From Scylla paramamosain (taxonomy: Eukaryota; Arthropoda; Malacostraca; Decapoda; Portunidae), in NCBI RefSeq assembly GCF_035594125.1, contig NC_087158.1:8682678-8746677 (forward strand): a DNA stretch of 64,000 nucleotides. The letters are read 5' to 3'. Positions 55,915 through 64,000 of this stretch are shown in pieces. Under the pieces are notes generated by a model, which saw only the letters and a program-made list of their open reading frames with translations, was not told the origin of the DNA and ran no database searches. The first letter of the stretch is position 1. Each line of letters starts with the position of its first letter. The position numbers and the translations under genes are program-made.

Positions 55915-56657
55915 AGACTTATTTCACAGTCGCTTCCTGTTGTTGTGATCGTTACCAATGAATGTTGATATCTATCACCAATAACAAATCCGACTTCACA
56001 GACGTTTTTCCACGGCGTTGTTTGTTTAGATCCTTAACAGAAATTGGAACCTTTCGTAACGCTGGCTTAGGAGTTGTTGGGCCTTTCCAATGGAGCTTAC
56101 CAGTGCATTTATTTTTTTTTTTTTTTTTGCAAATGTCACAAATTATTATCCTCTTGTACTTGTATTACTTCCTAAATTGTATATTAAAATTATTCAAAAA
56201 TACAACATTTTGTACCCTACGATAGTAATATGATAAAGTTAAGAAGAATCTGGATGGCGGCGTGTATTCACTTCGCCAGCTGTTGAAAACTTCACTACCT
56301 GTCACCCTTATTTCATCTATACCTCCTTGGTTAAAAACTGTAATAATCCTCACATACGCATAGGGTGTATGAAATTTTTCACATAAGAATCTGCAAAATA
56401 TATTTAAATTTTCCATGCCTTTCTCTCTCTCTTTTAGTGCTGGCGTGGTTCTTTTGTCATGAAATGACTCATGTTGTCTAATAAGGGGGCTCCGGCATAC
56501 CAACATTACCGAATCAGAGGTACCAGGTTGGGGATCACCGAAACCACAGAAACAACGCCTTTGAAATCGGATCGAGGTGTTGGTAATACCTGTTAACAGG
56601 CATTGCTTGAGAACGCTCTTGCTTGAGAACGTTACCAAGCGACTGTGAAATCGGCCC
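55915..56657. mobile_element. 743-bp MITE with TTA duplications
   Basis: Left end AGACTTATTTCACAGTCGCT and right end complement AGGGCCGATTTCACAGTCGC share ATTTCACAGTCGCTT. TTA flanks both ends (55912-55914 and 56658-56660). A 3-bp TTA site and a GGGCC-type terminus suggest a PIF/Harbinger-related MITE. No transposase inside. Confidence 0.6.
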
Positions 56658-56660
56658 TTA

Positions 56661-58305
56661 ATTCAGTTCGAAAGCGGCAGCGCGAGTGGGCAAGGAATGG
56701 GAATGAGAGCGCATGAGGTCAGTCAGGTGAGAAAAAGAGGCCAGATACAGATCGCTGGTTGCACAAGCAAATTCCTGGATGAGATGGTTGCGGAAGGAAG
56801 AATAAAAAAGATAAAAATTAATAAAAAAAAAATAAAACTCCTCGAGACAAGCGCCAGCAGGGGTTAGTGTGCCGCATGACATGAGCGAGCGGATGAAAGT
56901 AACCTTATCTCGGGAAGAGAGGGAAAAAGGAGAAAGAGCATCAGAGATACAAAATAGAAAGGTGAACACAGAGTAATTAAGGTCGTCACCAGTCCAGAAA
57001 GGCACGGAATTCGCTGGGGGGAAGAAAGAAGCAACAGAAGGGAGGAGAGAAGTTTGGGAGCTGGTTTCGGTGGAAGACATGCCGCAGTTGAGGGAGAAGG
57101 GGGACAACGAAGAACGAGTGTGAGACCTGAACGAGTGTGAGGCGGTGAGGTGTTAGCCGGAACACGGGACATACAAAATGAAAGGGGTTAACACCACGGG
57201 AGAAAGAGGAAAGAGATAAAGGCAACAAACAAAAATAATGAGGGAGAGGGAAAAGAAAAAAAAAATGTAGTGTTCTGGAACTGTGTTTGTTTTGTACTTT
57301 ACCGCCGACGAGATGAAACAGAGGGTGGGGCCTCAGCGAAGAGGCAGCCAGAGGAAGCGAAGTTGCGGGATGTACAGAAAGGCACGTCGACGAGGACCAG
57401 ACAGAAGAGTGGCGTCGTAGTGAGGCAGAAGCAAGGATTCTACACAAGAGAATATACTGACTCAATGGGAGAGCTGGAGGAAGTGACTAGTGATTTTAGA
57501 TAACAACAGATGGCGCGCCGGTCGCCACCGGCGCCACCAGGGGGAGGCTTTACCAGGAGAGTAGTGAACGTTACCCGGATTCAAAAAATGGCTCCCTGTA
57601 CAAGCAAATATGATTGTTGTACTTGTGGCGAAAAGAAGAGTTACTCTGCACGAGGTGAAACTTCATTTATTCTCCACTGACGCCAGAAGGTACGTGTGAA
57701 AGGCTAGTGACATGTTGACCGAGGTAATGTTGTCCAAATTCAGATGAAATAAAAGGCAGTGTAAATAAGGAGAACACTGTCACGTCCGAGAACTTTTCTT
57801 TTGTCATCTTTAGTCACTTGTTATCAAATCCTGTAGGCTTTATTTCTTGCCCTTAAACGATAGATATTTGTTATGTGGACAGCTGTAGGGATTAGACAAG
57901 TTAATACTGAACTTTCTGCTGGTGTGGCTTAAATATTGTGTTGGCACATGTTGGCCGCATTGTTGGTGTCATTAAGGAGGTTAGGCATGATAATATTAAC
58001 AGTAATGTTCTGCTGGTGTTGGCAGAACAGTGGTGTTTACTGTTGAAGGCACAGTTCCTTCTGGCATGCGTGACACATACTATTGGCTGAGTTACCGTCT
58101 CTTGAAGATTATTATTCTACTCCATCTTCTTGTCTTGTGCCGTGGTCCGCCTAATGCCTTGCAACGCTTCACTGTCTCCTGGCTGTGGGCAAAATTGTGT
58201 ACTACATGGCGTGACCAGTAGAGTAAGAAAAAAAATAAAAACTTATTGGTTATATTTGCATAACATTATTTTCTTTACAAAATTGCTGCAGCAATTTTGT
58301 CTTTG
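56661..58305. other. unassigned stretch
   Basis: Several medium frames on both strands in 56660-57500 lack known motifs. At 57586-57680 an ATG in AAAAAATGG context opens a 30-codon frame (MAPCTSKYDCCTCGEKKSYS...), followed by GCCAGAAG|GTACGT, a good donor. With the GC-rich upstream this could be the first exon of a real gene, but nothing downstream confirms it. Confidence 0.3.
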
Positions 58306-58560
58306 TTAGATGTTGTAACTCCACATTGACCAAAAATAGAAACAAAAACACTGATGTGTTAGTTTGTTGGAAATATTAGTCTCTTCAGCATGCATTTCTT
58401 TGTCATTAATCAGCCATCTTTCTAAAATGCTAATTTCTTCAGGGGTGTGAAATGGCTCCATCCTCTCAGTACCACTTGAGAGGAACTCATATACTGCAGG
58501 GTCCCCTGTGATACCAAGAGGCAGCTGCTCAGTGATGCAGTCATACGTGCTGCAGGTGAG
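58306..58560 (-). other. exon-like segment, minus strand
   Basis: After TCACCTGCAG on the minus strand: TYDCITEQLPLGITGDPAVY, EFLSSGTERMEPFHTPEEIS and ILERWLINDKEMHAEE. Protein-like composition with a plausible acceptor. Not recognised. Confidence 0.3.
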
Positions 58561-58820
58561 ATATCTCTTCACTTACTAATAAATAAAACAACGTGCCTTA
58601 TGCATTATGTCAATTGAAAAAAAAAAAAGAATATTATTTATATAGCAGTGGAACATTTATAATAACCTAAATTATGCTGATTATAATTTTCTTAAATAAT
58701 AAGCCAAATTATGCTGATTATATTTTTCTTATTATTTTTTTGTAAAGGCTGCTTTTCTATAGATGCCTGTAAGAAACAGGACACACATTTATCTGGATAA
58801 ATTGTACCCTGTACTGTTTT

Positions 58821-58915
58821 CTATCTGTCTGTCTATGCATGCATCTATCTACTTATATCTATATCCATCTATCAATCTATCTATATGTCTGTCTATCTAT
58901 CTTTCTGTCTATATA
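58821..58915. repeat. degenerate (TCTA)n/(TCTG)n array
   Basis: Tetranucleotide CTAT/CTGT repeats with interruptions. Confidence 0.9.
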
Positions 58916-61790
58916 AGTTACATACTGCCTGAGGTTATAGATGCTCCAGAACTGTAAAATATGGACCCAATTTCAACATACTGCCTCTCAGTCACAGTAA
59001 CTACAGCAAGACCAGAGGATTGCAAACATATGTAACATAGAGTCATGTACTAGATATTGCCTGCATTTCTCAAAGAGATCATGGCTGCCATTTGTTCAGC
59101 TACCATTTATTACTGTCAAACATACTGTTGGCAAGTTACAGTTACTGGAACAAAGTCATGTTTCATACTGCTTAATGTTGTTTACAGTGAAACTGAAGAT
59201 TTATTTTTTTCCTGCTAATGTGATAACTATTACGGATGATACCAACAAAAGCCACACACTATAAGATTCCTCATCCCAATTTCTTGTCTAGAGGAGGACT
59301 TCTTGCTACATAGAAATCTTGGTGAGGTAGGATTTACTGAAAGTGTTGTAATGCCCTTTCATATCTTTCAGGGCTCACTCCCTTCTTATTGATCACTTGT
59401 TTCCACTATTTGAAGGGGGAGGGGGGCATTTGGTATTCCTAAAGGTAGAGTTTTATAGGTTTCTGCAAGGGATTTTTGGTTTATACCTGATGATGATAAC
59501 AAATATCATTTTCATAATTCTTTAGAAAATGCTTATTGCATGCAATTACGAATGATTTTCTAAGAATTCAGTGACATTAGTAATTATGTATTAACAAGAT
59601 TTAATTTGAAGTGTTTACAGAAGAATTAAATGTATTATCATCTTAATAACCTCATTCTTTAGCTCTCGGTATTGAATCTTCGAAAACTTCCTTACTTTGA
59701 AAATAGGGGCACCAAGTACAGTACTGAGGAAAGGTGGTACAGTTTGGGAACCACTGCCATAGACAGATAGGTAAACTGTATAGTACAGATAAATAGCAGG
59801 CACTACTTTTTAGTGATTTTATCAGTATCTAAAATCGATGATTACTCTATTTGTTGTGTATTTCTAAATACTATTACAGATGTCATTGCTTGGGGACACT
59901 ATTCTATGAGTGGAATGTCACATTTCTCTCTTCTTAGTCCATGTTATCAATTGTTGTATCTCTTTAAAGTCATTTTTATCCACCTATTTTTTTTTCTTCT
60001 TTTTTTTTATTCACTCATAAATACTCTTAAAGATCCTATCTTGTTTTTTTCTTTTAAGGGCTTATATATTTTTTTCTGTTATTCTACTTTTAGTGTACAG
60101 TATTTTCAAAATAGTTTGGTGTGTTCTTCCTTACACTTTTCCAAGACTCTCCTTCCCAAATATATGATTTCTCTTATTCCCATATGATTTATATTCTACT
60201 CAATTTTTATGAAAAAAAAATAATGATATATTATTATACTTATGTACTGACATTTAATATAAATGCCTAGTGGAGGAATGAGATTAAGATAGCAACTGTT
60301 GGGACAGTTTAAGATGTCAGTGTACACAATGAATAATGTATGTGCATCTTACAGGATGTTCCACAAATGAACACCTAGGTCTCCCAAGCTTCAAAATCCT
60401 GCAGTTTTTTTTACTGAGGATGGATTATCAGAATTAATGAATCATGAAGACATCCTACTCGATCATGGTAGGCAGATGTGGGAGGTGGTGGCCGGCAGGA
60501 ACACTGCTGCCTCTAGTTATGGGGCATTAAGTTGTCTCACCTAAACCACACACTGAGCATCAGTTGTTACTAGCCTAGCCATGGCATAAATCCCTGTTAT
60601 ATGACCAGGTTCTAGACACAATTGCCCTAATATGTTTTTCAGCAGCTCTTGTGAGATAGTCAACTGGTGTCCTGTGAAACACTATCACGGTTAGCCCTTT
60701 GCAGAGTTTTTAGGAACAGATGTCAGTACATACATAGATGCAGCGTCAGTCAAGAAAGCTACTTAGCGTGCAGTGATTTTGTATCTTTGGATCACTAATG
60801 ATTGCTTACCTCCTTGGTCTCAAATTTATTAGCATGTGATTTTTTTTTTTAACTATAACATTAGGAAAATACTACTTTTACCCAATGCTTTATCAATTTG
60901 GCTTAGAAAATTTAGTTTTTATTGTATTTCAAGAAAAGACTACACTCCAGGTATAATGAAGTAATGCGTTATCTGTCCTCTGACGTGGGAAATCATGTAA
61001 AGAACTTGTGCCCCCAAGATGTGAGGAACGACATAGGCCTCCGTTAGATTATATAAATTTGTGTCCCTTAGAACATGGATTGCTCATTAATTGCATTAGT
61101 GCTTGCTTCATATAAGGAAATGCATTGCCAGTAACACTGCATATGGCTGGATGAACTCAATAAGGTGAAGTGTGTTTATTTTATTTATTTTTGTTTTTAA
61201 TATGCAATGCACAACAGCTTTTGGGCATGTGCCCTGCTATTTCAGCTTAACATTACTATACATAAAACCTTTTATATGGAGGTGTTAATTGTTGCTTTAA
61301 TGACAGAGTATGTGTGCCATGTGATAATATGGTCTTAGGTGTGTGTTCTGTACTTAATGTGTGGATTCATGAAAGTGATTCTATCTTAATGACAGTATCT
61401 CTTAAAAATATGTAAAGATCGGGTTCTTTAAGATCCTTTTTCTTCTTCTATGATGATAATTACATTGTGTAGCACGATTCTTTGTCCTTGGGTAACAACT
61501 GTTATTTTCTATTTGCTTATGCCTAGGAAACACCGATATTAATTTCTAACTTAGCTTTTGTGGCCAGGATAATAATATTTATGAACTTTACCTATTCACA
61601 TTGGTAAAAAGTAGCGAATCTGAACTCTCATTTGCACAAAAGTAGAAACAAAACAACATATAATACAAAAGTAGCATTTATTTATTCCAGGATTACACAA
61701 GTGAGACAATAAAACATTAGAAATGAGTAGTTTTCCGCGATTTACGCTTATACTGTAAATTACTTTCACGAATATGCTCCCAGATATAGT
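58916..61790. other. gene-free AT-rich stretch
   Basis: No gene, element or repeat of note recognised over about 2.9 kb. A frame at 59813-60187 is T-rich and without motif. Confidence 0.5.
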
Positions 61791-61791
61791 C

Positions 61792-63110
61792 TTACATCAT
61801 GTTTTCATTATATGACCCTTGGTAGCAGCATTCAAAGTCCAGTATATCCTTGTGGAAGCGCTCGCTTTGCTTCTCGGCGTATGCATTCGCGTTTTCCTTG
61901 AATTTATCAAGATGAGCGTCAAGGATATAGATTCTGAGGAACATCCTGCAACCCATCTTGCCATAGTTTCTCACCAAGATCTGAACAAGCTCCACATAGT
62001 TTTCGGCTTTGTGATTCCCCAAGAAGTCGATAACCACTGCAACAAAGCTGTTCCATGCTGCTTTCTCCGTCCTAGTGAGCTTCTTGGGGAACTCCTTACA
62101 CTCCATGAACTTTATTTGTGGACCAACGAAGACATTGGCATCCACCTTTGCCACAGACAGCTTAGGGAAGACATTTTAGAGATACTTGAAAGCTGCAGAC
62201 TCCTTATCTAGAGCTCTGATGAATTGTTTCATAAGGCCCAATTTTAAGTGCAGTGGAGGAAACTACTTTTCTGTGATCCAACAATGGTTCCCATTTGATG
62301 TTCTCCCTGATACTAAACTCGGTCCACTGTTGTCACTAACTCTTGTGGTAGTGTGCCACGGTGTCCCTGCTGTCCCAAAGGCAAAGATAACAAGAAAACT
62401 TGGTAAAGCTGGCTTGGAGACCTATAAAGAAGGCCATCTTTTTGAAGTCTCTGATAACCATCTTAACCGTACTCTTCATATTTCAAGGTATCTAGCAAGA
62501 TCTTGGCATCATTGTATTCCTCTCTGAAGTGGATAGAGTGAGCGAGGGGAAGAGATGAATACATGTTCCTGTTATGAAGTAGCACTGCTTTGAGATTCCT
62601 GCACGAGTTGTTAATGAAGAGGCGCCACTCGTTGGGGTTATAGACGATTCCAATTGCCTCAAACAGACCGGTCACAGTGTGTCAAAAACAAAACTCATCT
62701 TGATGAGTAAAATAGTTTGAAAAATTCTGCTTGACGCTTTCTCTGACCTGATATTTTCACACTTTCATCTAACAAATTCCATTGCATGAGTCTGTGTCAA
62801 AAGCTCGGCATTGAACTTTGTGAGACCTCTGATCAGGTCGTTGACATCATTTTGGCTGCGGTAGTAACCAAAGTTATACCTCTGAAATATGGATCAATGA
62901 ATCCATCTTTTGAACTGTTTTTCTTTTCTAAAAACTGTTGCTCACTCTTTGGAGGAGTGGGTATAGAGAGCTCAGAGCAGTGTGGCACTGGCACAATAGA
63001 TGACAAAAGGTCTGGATATTTAATAGCAGGCGCCTGTTCGACATTTGGAAGGGTCCGCCATGCAGGAGAAACAATGGCTTGAGTGATCAGTTGGTTCCCT
63101 CCAAATTCGT
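61792..63110 (-). pseudogene. uncharacterised arthropod multi-copy protein, main part
   Basis: Minus strand, N to C: YPDLLSSIVPVPHCSELSIP and TPPK (about 63040-62960), then shifts, TVTGLFEAIGIVYNPNEWRL followed by FINNS, LAHSIHFREEYNDAKILLDT, DFKKMAFFIGLQASFTKFSC followed by YLCLWDSRD, and finally the frame 62154-61792: FVGPQIKFMECKEFPKKLTR, AAWNSFVAVVIDFLGNHKAE, NYVELVQILVRNYGKMGCRM, ERFHKDILDFECCYQGSYNE. From memory this is a large protein family repeated many times in arthropod genomes, without a known function. Five or more frame breaks make this copy a pseudogene. High copy number suggests a mobile origin; this is inference. Confidence 0.65.
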
Positions 63111-63270
63111 GGTATTGCGAATTTCATGGATATGTTTTCCCCTCTGTACCATCCTGTAAAAGAAAAAAAAAAGCAGAATGAAAACTTAAGTGAAAAAAAT
63201 ATAAATACATTTCATTCAGTGTTATTGTAAATAAAAAAAAAAATCCAGTATCCAAAAAAGCAAAACATAC

Positions 63271-63606
<336 letters not shown>

Positions 63607-63663
63607 ATATCAATGACAAGTGACGACTTATTTGCTCTGTGATGGCTAGAAGTAAACTGATCT

Positions 63664-63666
63664 GTT

Positions 63667-63718
<52 letters not shown>

Positions 63719-64000
63719 GAAAGACGGGGAAGAGTAAGAGATTGGACAGATAGAAGAAAAGAAAGAAAGTGAAGGAAAGAATTAGAGTAAAAGTTTGTGG
63801 GCAGACCACTTTGCTATTCTTATTGTATATATATTGTATTTTATTTTTTTGTGAAGATTCTGCACTCTTTTATTTTTGTGTGTGTATTAGGCATTATTAT
63901 TTCTTTACTATTAATTTTAAGCAAAACCCAGCTAAACCATCATCGTCCCTGTCAAAAAGATTGCTTTATATTTATTCTGTCTTACAGAGGAAGAGTTGAG
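63664..64000 (-). mobile_element. Jockey family B 3' end, continuing past the window edge
   Basis: A run of about 50 T (63666-63715) is the poly(A) tail on the minus strand. 63716-64000 is the complement of 55347-55631 with few differences. The long pure tail suggests a recent insertion. Confidence 0.85.

Noticed and set aside
56165..56638. 157-codon minus-strand frame
   Set aside because: Lies inside the TTA-flanked MITE and shows no known domain.

Overview
This window looks like repeat-dense nuclear DNA from an arthropod, most likely a decapod crustacean. The evidence is the exceptional density of di- and trinucleotide arrays ((TA)n, (CA)n, (GA)n, (AAT)n, (GTA)n), a crustacean-type mix of transposable elements (Jockey-like, Penelope, Ty3/Gypsy, BEL/Pao, PIF/Harbinger, P, hAT), a tRNA-derived SINE of a type I associate with decapods, and TTAGG-like interstitial repeats. 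The species assignment is inference. I see no bacterial genes, no rRNA, no functional tRNA gene and no convincing intact single-copy host gene.

Layout. 1-7.8 kb: two Penelope fragments placed head to head (RT part on the minus strand at 2.6-3.8 kb, C-terminal and GIY-YIG part on the plus strand at 3.8-4.5 kb), each with its own 3' tail (1.4-1.55 and 4.58-4.73 kb) carrying a hammerhead-like core; then a decayed hAT transposase end and a truncated Jockey 3' end with a 42-bp hairpin. 8-12.3 kb: a minus-strand Ty3/Gypsy relic whose integrase is split by a plus-strand Jockey copy (9057-11786). 13.7-17 kb: a second Jockey copy. 17.2-20.07 kb: a decayed Ty3/Gypsy with integrase before RT and a SCAN-like capsid, that is, Gmr1-like. 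20.2-25.4 kb: a minus-strand Gypsy 5' end (LTR, primer site, gag) whose LTR is split by an almost complete PIF/Harbinger transposon (21413-25135, 41-bp TIRs, TAA duplications), which itself holds a SINE.

26-31 kb: low-information DNA, a 45-bp minisatellite (27.96-29.18 kb) and a minus-strand P-element transposase relic. 31.1-40.2 kb: a third Jockey copy (minus) split by a short LTR element (31232-35979, LTRs nearly identical, only an integrase inside) and by a 1.18-kb TIR element (37521-38700). 40.2-45.2 kb: AT-rich DNA with three (TA)n arrays and a near-perfect 96-bp-arm palindrome. 45.2-47.4 kb: a BEL/Pao relic (minus). 48.1 kb: a zeste/Naif1-like exon. 48.8-55.6 kb: a second, younger Jockey-type family with an intact EN-RT reading frame, interrupted only by a very young Gypsy element (49242-52717) with two 469-bp LTRs in which I see no difference. 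That element keeps Gag and protease but has lost RT, RNase H and most of integrase, and it carries a textbook -1 frameshift signal (GGGAAAC plus stem-loop) between gag and pro. 55.9-56.66 kb: a TTA-flanked MITE. 61.8-63.6 kb: a decayed member of a large uncharacterised arthropod protein family.

The genes do not form a host pathway. The interest lies in the layering of elements, which gives relative ages: Harbinger after Gypsy LTR, SINE within Harbinger, short LTR element and MITE after Jockey copy 3, Jockey copy 1 after Gypsy integrase, and the 469-bp-LTR Gypsy after Jockey family B.
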